Assembly (NCBI RefSeq): GCF_910592395.1
Contig: NC_088308.1
Coordinates: forward strand, 19,917,501 to 19,981,500
Origin: Lineus longissimus
Lineage: Eukaryota > Nemertea > Pilidiophora > Heteronemertea > Lineidae
Length of the DNA: 64,000 nucleotides
Direction: 5' to 3'
The position numbers and the translations under genes were made by a program. The notes under the pieces were generated by a model. It made no database searches. It saw only the letters and a list, made by a program, of their open reading frames with translations, and was not told where the DNA came from. Numbering within the stretch: position 1 is the first letter of the stretch; every line of letters starts with the position of its first letter. This document shows, one piece after another, positions 37,471 through 50,000 of the stretch.

Positions 37471-38264
37471 AGGTTAAAGTCAGGCGGCTGTTTTAGCATT
37501 ATGAATGAAGCATCAGTCACAACGGAAAAGAATGAGCAGATATAACAAATCATGTGTTCGACATTCAAAAGAGAGACCGGTCTCCTGTAATTTATTATCA
37601 AGCCTCCAGATGACAGCGCAGGACATACACCATCAATGACCCAGAACGGTATCAGAAATTTACATTTACAACTTTACCAGAGAAGAACTAGGGCTTCTGA
37701 AATGAATTTAAAGGTGGTGTAAATTATGGTTACCAGCACAACCTTGATCAAGCTAGAAGCAGTCGTTTCAGAACTTGAAAGATTTTGAGTTTAACACGTG
37801 TAAACTGAAGTCCTGGAATATCTCGGTTTTTGGATTACTGGTACATGTATTGTCAATTACCAGCATTATAACAGATCAGATATTTGAGGATGGACCTTTC
37901 ACTTGATGACCTGTCCTCCTACCAGTCTTACAAAACCTACAAAGTAAGGACAACCATATTTCAAGATCCTAGTCACGCCAAGAGCTATTTTTTGTCAATG
38001 TCCCCAATAGCATGAATTTGCCGCATTTTCATTAACTCGTAGAAAATTTTAGGAACTCACACCAGTTGTCATGCAAATATCAAGCTGGCATATACCACCG
38101 AACAATCACCGACCATACATGTACCACTTCTTTCACCCTACAGAGGGATATAAATAAAGCCGAACGGCACTAGCATCGTGTTAAGCTTAGTGTCATAAGT
38201 CGATTACGATTACGTGTATTAGAGATATGAAGAAAAATTTGCAGCTTGGCTATCCATGAAACTG

Positions 38265-38270
38265 TTTATT
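38265..38270 (-). terminator. Candidate distal polyadenylation signal for HELZ
   Basis: TTTATT on the + strand is AATAAA on the HELZ strand, about 7.0 kb past the HELZ stop. Nearer candidates lie at 43280-43285, 41626-41631 and 41334-41339. The distal site fits the observation that A-rich, repeat-poor sequence extends to about here. Confidence 0.3.
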
Positions 38271-41200
38271 CTGTAATAACGAAATGAAATATATTTCGAT
38301 TTCACTTACAGTAGTTTCAATTAACATCACAAACAAATAAATGAGGCTTGGTTAGGAAGATTTTACATTCTTGTGGGACACCTCCAGGTTTCAAAAAGGT
38401 AAAAGTGTTACTTTTTTTGGTCCCTGTTTCATGGATCCAAGCTTTTTTCAACTGAATATTCAAGTGAAATAGGAATAATAATACAGAAAAGAGAAGAAAA
38501 TATAACTGAGATTATTATGTATTAATGCCCTCACAAACACTCACGCTATTGTCAAAATAAAATAAATCTCCAGGACAAGGGGAGAATACACAGACATGAC
38601 AGAGGGAAGTTAATCCAAATTTCAATACAATTTGCGATAGAAATAAATAATGTATTCAAACCAAATCTGGGCATTCGTCCCCTCAACCTGACATCTAAGC
38701 TCCTACAGACAAGATCAAGCCTCTACAGTATTTAAAAAAAATTTACATGCAGTTATCATAACATCACTGATCATGAACAAGACAGACCATTACAGAGCAA
38801 TCAGGCTTTTCAAGATAAAATCACAAACTGGAAGTTTTCCTCAAAATTCAACTCTTATCTTAAAACGGTTCCTCAAAAACCCACTCAGGCCAGCACTACC
38901 TTGAACTCTTTTGCCATGAACTTGAATAAAGATGTTTTTTCAAAAGATTTTTGGAAAGAAGTTAAATACAGGCCTATGCTAAATATATAAGGAACGTTTA
39001 CCTAACCAACAATTTATGGTGTCACTCACTTTACAGGGTATTTCAAAACACTCCATCACTTTGGATACAATCATGATTCAAAACTGAATATTCTTCCACG
39101 AAATCCCCAAATGAAAATTCCAATATTTGCACCAAAACAAGTGGTCATGCAGAAGAACTCAGTAAAAATTATCCATTTTATGAAATTTCTTGTACCTGAA
39201 ACTCCCATCAAAGTTATGTATTGCCACAAACAGACTTGTATTGTAAAGCAAACCATTGACCTCAACAGTCCTGAGACACATTCAGAAACTATGAAGCCAG
39301 GCAAACACCTCTATAACTACACCTTCAGCCCCCTACATAATAGAGATCTATTTGGTCTTGCACCAAAAATTTTGCAATATCAAGAAAATAACAAAAAGAA
39401 CAGCCATGGTACAGATCTATTAAAACTACTGGCACTCCATGTGAAAAACATGGAAATTGTAATTTATACAAGCTGCCAAAGCTGACCTATGTCAAGCTGG
39501 AGATTACAAAATTTGTTATTTTAGACCAAACAGACCCCAAGTATGAGAGGGCCGACTAACATTTAAAACAGCACATCAAGCAATAGATATACACTATATA
39601 TAAAGTAAATAGCAAGGAAACACTGCCACCTAGTTTCTACTAATCAAACATTCATAAAATATTTACTGACCGAACCACGTGCTCTGTGGAGCAGGCTGCT
39701 ATGTTCACTAAAGGATGATATCTGACTTGACATTTTGATAACCGGCAGCGATTTTGAGATGAATTGTATCATTTGTTGTGGGCAGTTATGTTGTGACATC
39801 AGCAACATTCAACCTAACCAGCAACAACTACAACTGGGGCACGTCTACCTCACAAAAGCAAACGAAACATGAGAAAATTCCCTGACTTTTAATCAAAAAC
39901 AGTTTTAACCTTCCTACATTTTTTAGATTTTGTAGCAGATTACACAAAAATAACTATAAGACTGTCACTGGCGTATGATTATCGAGTTTCTCCAATTTTT
40001 TTGATCTACAACCAAATATTTGCTGCCTTTCGGACTCTGTGACCAAAACAAACGACCCAAGAAACTACATTACATTGAAAGCCCAGCCTTAGCCTATTTT
40101 AAATCCAATACTACTTCATCTATCTCTACTTTTTGATTGTTTCATTCACTGACCTTATACGAAGGGAACATGCCTTTATCCTTAACTGCAAGGGCTGCTC
40201 TCATGTGAGCAGCAATCATTAGGTAAAATACCAATGCTAGTAGTATGCACTTTCACATCCACTCTCACAACTTACTACTGTCAAAGATATATAGCGAACT
40301 AACATATTTTTTCCCATTATAAAGCCAAGTCACTTCCACTTCTCAACAGATAACCAGAACATTCACTTAGCCCAGCTCTCCTAGGATCTAAAGAATGTTT
40401 AGCACAGAGTTTAACAGCATATTGCCTCATAAGATGCACATGTCCAAACCAGCTGAGACATGTGCGAAAAAGAGACCACAAAGGGTACCTATGAAATGGC
40501 ATGACAGGTGACACTAAATTTGGCCAATTAAAATGACCGTATGCCCCAGGTTTCAAACTGATAAACATGCTCAGTTGAAGCAGTGACCAGACGCTCCCAA
40601 TCAATCATGTCCTTCACACGTTTGTCTAAATGCCCATCTACACTACAAATGGAAAAGGTTTTGCTGCTTCCAAAGGCATTTGTGGTCAGTCACAATCGCA
40701 GAGCCAACAACTTACATGAAATTAACCCCGTGCAAACTGACCTTGCTGCTGAAAAGCGGAAACATGACTTCATACTTTGGAGTATAGCGTAAAGTCCCTT
40801 TAGTCTCTTAGTTTAAAGTCTCTCTGAGAAGACAGACTTTTATAATCATGAAAAAACTGTTATTCTATTATCACAGATACTTTCATAACAGCCAGTCCTC
40901 GAGACATCGCAACATGAACTTATACCGGTACAGCTAAATCACAACCACAACATCGAGAGGGATATTACAATAGAAATGAGCTGAAACAACAAGATAGCAC
41001 ATCTACAGCCATTCTGAGAGAACAGCTCTGGATACAATAGGGTAAATAGGGCCGTTCTACAATTCAGCCATTTAAGATAGACAGCAAGTCATTCATGTCA
41101 CAGGTACAAACACTATGGTGGCTGATGAACATAACATTTTTTTACTACATACATTGTAGTATGCCTCAAGTAAGCAAGTTCCTTATTTACTGTAACCACC

Positions 41201-44200
41201 ACCGAAGGTTTAGTGCCTCCTTACTGGTATTTTTGCATCAAGAAAACTTTTTCAGAAAGATAAAAATTTCGCGTGAAATTACATCAGTTCTGCAAACAAA
41301 TATTCTTTAGCAATTTGTATTTTGTGAATCGAGTTTATTCAGGAAATCCACAAAAAAATGCCCACAAAAATTTGATGGTTAACAGTATCAGCAGAAGTGA
41401 CAGTAAAAGTCTTAAACCACCCAGTTTGGCCCGATGACGACGTTTATCTATTGTGTGAGTTCACCCAAACAAAAGATAAACATCGTCGTAGGGCGTAACC
41501 GGGTGGTTGGGAAACCTCACTATTGACTCTACTGAACAACTTGCAACCCCAGAGCACATCAAATGAATTTCTAAACAAACTGACCACCCAATGGCTGAAG
41601 GTATCACACCCAGAATATTAATAACTTTATTGCTAGATTCATAGAAGCACAGCCACAAACTACAAGCACATTGCAAGATAAAGAGACACCATCAACCAAC
41701 AGGCAGCTTTAGAAAGATACAAAAATATGTGTTTTTTTTCTTCCTTTTTGACAAGCAGCATCTAATTCTAAGTACCAAGCCACACCACTGAAAGAAAGTG
41801 TATTCCATCCAAAATTTGCCTCTCCTGCAGTGTACCTTATATATAGAGTGTTCCATTACTTGCACCGCGCCTACACGAGCGAGTGCGATAGCGTTTGTTT
41901 TTTTGGTGCAAATAACCAAACAATTTTTGGGTGCATCCTGTGAAATGAAATTGTACCCACACCATATCTACACAACATGACGGTCAGAATTTTTTATCCG
42001 AACTTGCCCCTCTCCAAGCACATGTAGACAGAGAAAGTTAAAGCACCCAAATAGCCATACAGATGTTCTGGATTATATACACATATGTCCCTACAGTATT
42101 CACACTCGTACAGATATTTTGTACATGTATGTACCTAAACTTAAAACAACTAATTGATAATTGAAACTATGTGTAGCTAGTTCATTAATAGCACAGCAAA
42201 CCTCTGAGGGGGCAAGAGCTGATGAGTTGCATGAATTTAAGTCTGATGGGTTTTTTTGAGAAATAATTTTCAAAGACACATATTTCTATTCTAACCAATC
42301 TGATCTTGTGGGAATATCTTACCACAGCTGAATTTGTTACTTTAAACACTTTTACTGTTAACACAAATGGTTACAGTGAACGATTTCTGAGGTCGTATCT
42401 CAATACAATGCATTGACTTAAATGCTGGTATTCAGCTAGCCAATCATCTAGGACCCAAGGGGGCACTAGTGGACATGAAATCTGCTGATCGCACTTAATA
42501 AATTGGATATCATACTATAAACTGCAAACTTTGCATCAGAGGTATGCCATTTGAAGTATTACAGACTGAAATACATCTGGCTTAAAAACGAAGCATCATC
42601 ACAAAACATTAGATGTAATTTTTACATTAGTGTGACCATGTTACAAACAGAATGGTGCTAAAATGACCTCATGAGAACTAGACCTAAGTCACTAATGCAC
42701 TACATACAGCCCATGTACATGCAGATTGGATCTAGTCAAATGAATGTGATACATGAGTCATAAGGGGGCAAATTGACAGCATGCAAAACTAAAAGCATTG
42801 TTATATTTACACTGCAGGATCTCAGGACTACAAGTGGCAACCCGGAATAAGAAAATACCCTGGATAATGCACAACATACTGCTTTCAGGCTTGGTTGAAC
42901 ATGAAACCAAAGTAAACAAAACAGTGCCCAATACTCAAAGGTAATACTGAAAAGCACGCTGGGATCGCATACTTGCAGTTGTGATTATACTATGGTTTTT
43001 GAGTTTGGCCAGACCTGGTTAACAGATCGAGTATGGCAACAGAAGTTAAAGAACTGCCCTACACTGTATTTCAACCCAATACCAGACAACGTGACCTTTA
43101 CAATTGTCTATGCCACTCTATTGGGCAGCAACACTTATTACAGAACAAACCAAACATGTACAATTGTTTAACATCCTTCAGGAGATTAAAAACGTAACAA
43201 AAATGTTCAAACACTCAGAAAGTCAGAGAACTGACTAAAAGGGACCACTGAAATGCAACGGTATGTGTTTTTTTCTGTTTTTATTACTTTCACAGCACAT
43301 AGTTATCTACAATAGAAACCCATATTTTTGATGTTCTTATTCTACTACACTTAAAAAACGTCTATAAAAGCTAATAATCAGATTCCTATGAAAATCAAAA
43401 ACTTTTAAATATGCTTTACACTCTTTTTATACTGAAAGAAAAAAATAAATGCTGTATAATTCCACATGGAAAACATCATCTACCGGTACTAATTTTAATA
43501 CTAAACCATAAAAAAACATTACAGTACTGTTCTACTTAAAAACAAGAACATCTTAAACTGTACGAACACCTCACAAACATTCAAATATATGAAACAAGGT
43601 ACTACAATGACCAAATAGACAGACTACAGCGGCCGAGACGAGTTACATCAAACCATCACGATTGCATACTCATCATGAGGTGATATGAACTGCACTGGGG
43701 CAAAGATAATTGAAACCATTTTCAAGAAGGCAACACAAATCTTCAAAATATCCTAACAATTTGTATTCATATTGAAAATTAAAGTTTCTTAATCTGCTGC
43801 AATCAAATGGTAAACAGATAGTCACATACGCTCATTTCTACTGCTCACCAATCAAATTCGTACAGCACAATTCATAATTTTTAAAGAAAGTTTTGTGAAC
43901 CAAACTTAAAGCGGTGCAAACATTAGGTGATTTGCAGTATCTTACCTCTTTATGCAACTTCTCATACTCATAGAGGCAGTAGAGGGAACACAATTATCAC
44001 TTTGCAAGTGTGGGCCCAATGGGCCTCGCTGAGAAAGTGTGTCCAGCATAGATAAATATCCAAATATCTTCACACCAAGAACAGGATGTATGACATAACT
44101 GAACTAAGGTGTCCCTGAGATTCAACTATACTGTGAAAGAACATCTTGTGAGGAAATACAAAAGCAACTACCAGTACAACTTTTCAAACCAAATCGTTTT

Positions 44201-45252
44201 GCGCAACTGACTGCTCTATACTGTAAACCATAAAAAGGTTGGCTAAACTTTTCTGGAAACATCTTTGGGGTAATACTACAATGCATACACACTAGCACGG
44301 TGGAAGCAATATGAGGAAAATTACAAATGCTTAATAAAGTTTAAATATCTCATAATGGAACAGAATTCTTGAGATCACGGCAGCACATTTTTCTGTCTAT
44401 ACTGAAATACTCCAACCACAATTAACACATCTCCCCAAACCAAAATTATATTTTTTTAGATATTCTTAGAGGGCAATAAATAGCCTGGGCCTTGAGTTGC
44501 TGACAAATGTACCAATCAGCCCAAATTTCCAAGTTTATTAGAAAAGATGTTTTCTTAAAACAAGATTTGAACTTGGAAAAATAAATTTTTTAATTCTGAC
44601 AATGTCAGAAGTCTTTTTCAATCATTTTGAATGGTTGTGCCCATTGAGGTGAGTAACTCCTTTATACAAGGCTACATGTATATGCACACCTAAAAACATC
44701 ATTTTTGTTTTAAATTAAAAATGGTCCCACGGAGAACAGTAGATCAGCCGCACTGACAGCCAGAACTGATTACCACACAAAGCAATAATTACAACACGCT
44801 ATTAGTAGAAACTTCTTTTTCTCTTTTGACATTATTATAATATTTTTTTTGTGGGCAAGCTAGGTAACGTCACTACCTGATCACCTTTTTTAATTATAGA
44901 ATACATTTAGCAAAATTTGAACTATTTATGCTGAGCCAATAATTTAATTACTGGCCTTTTTACAATCATTTTGATCACACACAAAATATAAAACTTAACC
45001 ACCAACTGTCCTTCTTTACCAACCACAGAGAACTAGGGTAAATATAGTTATAAACCTTCAACAGGCCAAGGGAACTTTAAGTCTCGATTTACAACTCTGC
45101 AATGCATCATCATATCTTTTTTTCAGCCTTCTTTTGGAAGAGTATTCCACACACTAGATTAACCCACGTCCGTAGCAGAGGATAGGCAGGTGATTTGTCG
45201 AAATATAAATCACTCTGTGTCCTTTAACACCACATAAACAACAGCTCATTTC
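38271..45252 (-). other. HELZ: Probable long 3'UTR of HELZ
   Basis: About 7 kb beyond the HELZ stop has no supported coding frame and no large repeats, and is T-rich on the HELZ strand. Vertebrate HELZ mRNAs also carry a very long 3'UTR. A strong hairpin lies inside at 41415-41508. The longest + strand frame here (39111-39485, 124 codons) shows no recognisable motif. The extent is inferred, and several AATAAA signals could shorten it. Confidence 0.45.
41415..41508. other. Near-perfect 35-bp inverted repeat (hairpin)
   Basis: The arms 41415-41449 and 41474-41508 match at 29 of 35 positions around a 24-base loop. Outer ends are AACCACCC and GGGTGGTT; inner ends are GTTTATCT and AGATAAAC. It could be a small palindromic transposon remnant or an RNA hairpin in the HELZ 3'UTR. 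The sequence alone does not decide. Confidence 0.8.
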
Positions 45253-47079
45253 TCATTTGAAATACTTGTACGTACTCTCATAGCTTTTGTTGAAGTTGAG
45301 ATTCTTGTGGTGGTCTAATGGGTCACTGACGTTCTCTTCATTGACAGGTTCTTGGTGTAACGAGGTTTGTGAAGAGTTATATGAGGGGATCCTGTTAAAA
45401 CAATCGGAGTTGACATCGAGACCTAACGATATATCGTAGAGATTTCCACTGGAATGTTGATGAGGAAGTCGTTCATGAAGTCTTGCTCCATTAGACGTTG
45501 TCATCCCGGATGGCCCAAATACGCTACTTTCACCAGAATACAGAGTTTGTGGTGCCGACATATGCCGCATCCTACCGGGTGTCTTGGATGTATCACCTCG
45601 AAGGATACCAGCATACGTCGGGATGGCACCAACCATTGTTAAGTTACCACTAGAGTTTGTCTTTTTCTTTCGTGGGAAATACCGCGACTGCTCTGAATCA
45701 GAATCAGAATCATCCATATCAATGCTATCCTGTATAAAACGTACAACGTGATCAACACCACTCGGTGCATCTGAATCCAAATAGAGAAGGTCATCATGAA
45801 CTGAAGACACCGTTTGTTCCGGATCGAGAAAACTGGCAACGTTTACCGTAGCAGCAGTAGTTTTACATGGTTCGCCCTTTTGTTGTGCATGAGCCCTGTT
45901 GCTGCTGATGCAGTTTTGCTCTGGCCTGAAATCGGCACAGGTATCGAACTGAACAGAGGCGTTTGGAAACCTGGAGAAGTGTTTTTGTGGCATGACTTCA
46001 GGTGGATAAAGTGGTGGGTCCTTAGGTCGGCCTGTCTGCCAGGTAATCACCTTGGAATTCTCCCCTTCGCCAGTCGATTTGCTGGAAGAATGCCGCACCC
46101 GTTGCATCTGGTCATTCTGACTGACAGAAACAATCACAGACCCATCTTTACGATACAACGAGCGCACCGGACTGTTGTTCTTTGGTTTCATTGGGTCATG
46201 TCGAACTCCTGATTGCACGATTGGCATTCCCTCCTTCATTGATACCTCCTTTAATGCATTTGTCATTTGTGCGTGGTGTTTGAACAGCGGCTCACCTTCA
46301 TATGACTGCGGTGCTTTCGGTACACACTGCTGTAGGCTTTCGATGAACCTATGTGCAGCTTCAGGCCCTTCCTTCTGAAGGAGATAACTGTACATCTCAC
46401 GCTGAAGATGAGGGTTATTCTGAATCACTGCATCTTCTGGTTTCTTATTGTTCCGATGATTCACAGGTTGTTCTTGCCCAAACTTATGCAAATCATGTCC
46501 ATGGCGATGATCGTGTTTCACATTTTTAGTCGTATTCCGTGGCACATTTTGCCGCATTGTCTGCTGTGGCTGTACAAAATGCTGCCGTAAATGTCCTGGT
46601 ATATCTTGCCAAGAGTTCGCCTGCACAGGCATCATAGGTAATCCTTGGAAATTTGCCTGCATGCTGTGGTTTTGGTAAACAGGAGCCATGCCTGGCCTAG
46701 AAGGATGAACTAAATTTGAACTCGAGGCTACAATGTGGTTATTTGCTGTGGACACCGTCTTCATGTTACTCGTCATTTTATTGCTGTGTTGTAATTTGCC
46801 CTGAGTCCCTGATGCCTGCAACGGCTCTGCATCCGAAGTGTTGGTCAACTGGTTCACTGAGACCACGGTATAGTTCGTATTTGTTGTGATTGCAGACGAC
46901 GTAGGGTTTACGGCCATTTCTGGTGACATTCCAGCCGGTCGTGGCATGAACTTGTTGTGCAGATGATGAGGTGGTGGTGCTGCTGGCGGTTGAGGCGGCA
47001 GGGGTTGTGGGGGTGGGGGTACGCACGGCAAGTACCGAGGCAGCAACGGAATAGCGTTGTAAGGCAGTGGTGCATACAT
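45253..47079 (-). CDS. HELZ: HELZ exon 22 (last, low-complexity tail)
   Basis: 608 codons plus TGA. Proline runs near the start ([19 protein letters not shown]) are followed by Asn/His/Gln/Ser-rich segments, an acidic serine patch ([12 protein letters not shown]) and a short conserved end YESTYKYFK. It is predicted to be largely disordered. In vertebrates this tail contacts CCR4-NOT. Two AG acceptors 6 bases apart (exon end 47079 or 47085) would omit or add Leu-Gln in frame. Confidence 0.93.
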   Translation of the reverse strand: MYAPLPYNAIPLLPRYLPCVPPPPQPLPPQPPAAPPPHHLHNKFMPRPAGMSPEMAVNPTSSAITTNTNYTVVSVNQLTNTSDAEPLQASGTQGKLQHSNKMTSNMKTVSTANNHIVASSSNLVHPSRPGMAPVYQNHSMQANFQGLPMMPVQANSWQDIPGHLRQHFVQPQQTMRQNVPRNTTKNVKHDHRHGHDLHKFGQEQPVNHRNNKKPEDAVIQNNPHLQREMYSYLLQKEGPEAAHRFIESLQQCVPKAPQSYEGEPLFKHHAQMTNALKEVSMKEGMPIVQSGVRHDPMKPKNNSPVRSLYRKDGSVIVSVSQNDQMQRVRHSSSKSTGEGENSKVITWQTGRPKDPPLYPPEVMPQKHFSRFPNASVQFDTCADFRPEQNCISSNRAHAQQKGEPCKTTAATVNVASFLDPEQTVSSVHDDLLYLDSDAPSGVDHVVRFIQDSIDMDDSDSDSEQSRYFPRKKKTNSSGNLTMVGAIPTYAGILRGDTSKTPGRMRHMSAPQTLYSGESSVFGPSGMTTSNGARLHERLPHQHSSGNLYDISLGLDVNSDCFNRIPSYNSSQTSLHQEPVNEENVSDPLDHHKNLNFNKSYESTYKYFK

Positions 47080-50000
47080 CTGGAGCTGGAACCGACAAGA
47101 ATGAAATATACAACACAGTTAATCAATGATATCAATACATCAGACAAGTCAGCACAAGTACAGTGAGAAGTGGCCAATTGGCCAAAACCTTTTCATTTTA
47201 CCGCTTGGCAGTAAAGCAGTACTAAATGTGCACACACCTCATCAAACTTTTACAATACACGATCATGTAGGCCTATAAATAGGCCACTATCTGTATTAAT
47301 CTACACCTTTGTTTTGGCTCCTATCAATGCATTGACGTGCAAAGTTTTATAAAATCAATAGTCATCACCCATTGGGCTTGTACGCATTATCAACTAGGAG
47401 CATAACTGACCGACTCTTTACAAAAACCAACCTGTTGCAAGTATCCCGTGGGTAGATTCAGATAAGGATTCGGTTGCACATTGGTGTGAAAAACGTTCTG
47501 GCGTTGGAACCGAGGTACGGCTGGGGTATAGATGTAGCCATATGGTCCATAACCGAGCGGAGCCTGAGGGTCACTTCCGTGGCGCAGGCGGTTCGGTATG
47601 AACTCGGGTGCCAATGGGTTCAGGACGTATGTCTTCTTTAGTTCCACACCATCTAGCTGGTTCCTGATCTGACTCCAAGTCATGCCATACAAGCTGCTGT
47701 TCTGGTGGCAAATCTCAAGAAATGTTTCCCAAACTTTCCTAAAAATAATAATTTTCAGATCAAAATTCATAACCGCAGCAGTTTAATTCAATCTTTTCTT
47801 ACCAAAGTTTTTTGGCAGTGAACTGGTTTTTAATTACTTGATATTTCATTGGTCAAACATGGGGCCCTCTGATCAATGCAATGCAAATGACAAGGCACGC
47901 TAATGCAAGCGGAATATTAGCAAAGAGGGTACACCTTTTTGAAGCTTTACATCATGGAAGGGACACAAAATACTTTCTAGATGCAACACCAGGCAAGGTG
48001 TCTGAAATCTGCTTTAAGGAAGAGACTACATTATGAAGAAATCACCAATGCCCATTAGAATTTCTGATCAGCAGTAGTAAAAGTAACAAAGGGATAATCC
48101 TTAAATTCTCACCTGCATTTGCCAATGGTACACAATGAGACTGGATCACCAACTACTGCCACAAGAGACTGTGCACGCGTAATGGCCGTGTTGAGGAGTT
48201 TAACATTGGAGAGGAAGCCATAGTCTACATCTTCTATGTTGCTATCCATGCTGCAAGTATTGCGGGTGCGAACGGTGCTAAGGATTATCACTCGGAACTG
48301 TTTGCCTGAAACGAAAGCAATTATTTGTTTTATATTTCCATCCTCGGACGTTTTGAAGGTAGTGAAGACAATACCTGTAGCTTCAATTGGCTTTAGAATT
48401 TATATTTCAGAAACTCTATTGGGTGCACGTTCACATCCATGGCTAAAAATGACCGTTGTGTCTGACTGGCTGGCTCTCAAGGGACCAGCTTTTGCCACTA
48501 AATTAAACAAGTGTTGGGACAAGTGCTGACAAATTTATCAGAAACCAAACTCATTATCAACATCATTCTATGACTCACCATCAATCACACAGGCCAGGTC
48601 GGGAAAGCAAAATTGTAAGACGTTAGATAAGACATTTGAATACTGATAAATGGTCTGAACACTCACCCTGCACATTGAAGACTCTCTCGACGGAGACCAT
48701 GTGCATCTTGCGTTTCCTAAGCTCACTCCTAATCCTTGCTACCTGATCCACATATGGTGACACCACTCCGATACTGTTCTCATCTAGCTGACCCCAGGCT
48801 TTTGGCCAGGACTTCTGAAGCTCTGTCACACGCTCAGCAATTTCAAACACCTGAACGAATGAGAAGGAAGTCAATTGATAGCGCAATTTCATTGTAGTAT
48901 GGAAAGACCACAAATTAGACTTATAGGCATGGATATTCTCACAAAAGTAATAATTAATAACAAACTTGCCTCAGAATTGTTGTAGAAACCTGTACTATTC
49001 TGGTGCTGTACGTCTTCTCCTCTGGCAGTGAAGAATGTCAGGGGGTAGTAAGTATCGTGTTCTGGCTGGGTGCCACTAGCGACCAGCTTTTTCTCGTAGA
49101 AGAGATCAGACGTAAAGTCAATAATGGCCTTGTGCGATCTGTAATTCTCACACAGGAGAATTTTACACGGATTATCACTGGGGTAGATGTCGAAAAGGCG
49201 CTCTATGAGTGACACATGGAAGCCGTGCTGTCTGGCGAAATCTGAGTGTACTTCGGGACTCATCTGCAAAGGAATGTCAAGCAATAAATAAACTAATGTT
49301 AACAGCCACAAAATCTAAATTCTTACAGCTGACCAAGTGTGATGTAGGTGAAAAGTTAAAATGGAGGGAGATGAATAACATAGTAGTACTCATAAAATCA
49401 GGAGGGTGTGGACTTGACTTTCAGAGCAGTTTCATTTCCCTGACCCCAATAAAGTAAAACACCAAATCCAAAATTGCTCCCCTTTTCAAGTCAGACATGA
49501 AACCAAGGCTCTTAGTACATGTATATGGTGACTATGCAAAGGGTTGTAAAATACACTATTCAAGTCAGCTGTAGCTTGAGTTGGACTGAGAAAAATGTGG
49601 CTTCCCTCTTACTATATACAAGCTGAAGAAGGGTAAACGAATCTGACCTGCATGTGATCTCCAGCCAGGACTATTCTTGTGTTGTCCCCTGCCAGAGTCA
49701 GTGGCATGATGGTCTCACACTCTACAGCTTGGGCGGCTTCATCGATCAGGATGTGCGTAAAGAAATCTGAAAAGCCAGAGTTGAAAGATTGAGTAGTGGA
49801 TTCACAGAAAACTGCACTATTGGTAGGTTAAATTGCCTTCCTTTCTGACTCGGATTTGATAGCTGAAGACGTTTTTTTACTGCATCAGACAGATAAGGTT
49901 TCTATGACAGGAGTCTAGGGTTACTCCCAGTGGTTTTGATTTGGTCAATTTGACAAATAATTTGCCACAGAAAAAACACCACGTGCTATTGTAATTTGGC

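Noticed and set aside
38145-38160. TATAAATA box on the plus strand
   Set aside because: No open reading frame or downstream promoter features follow, and the word is common in AT-rich sequence.
39111-39485. 124-codon frame in the probable HELZ 3'UTR
   Set aside because: Antisense to HELZ, Lys/Asn-rich as expected from A-rich DNA, and without recognisable domains.
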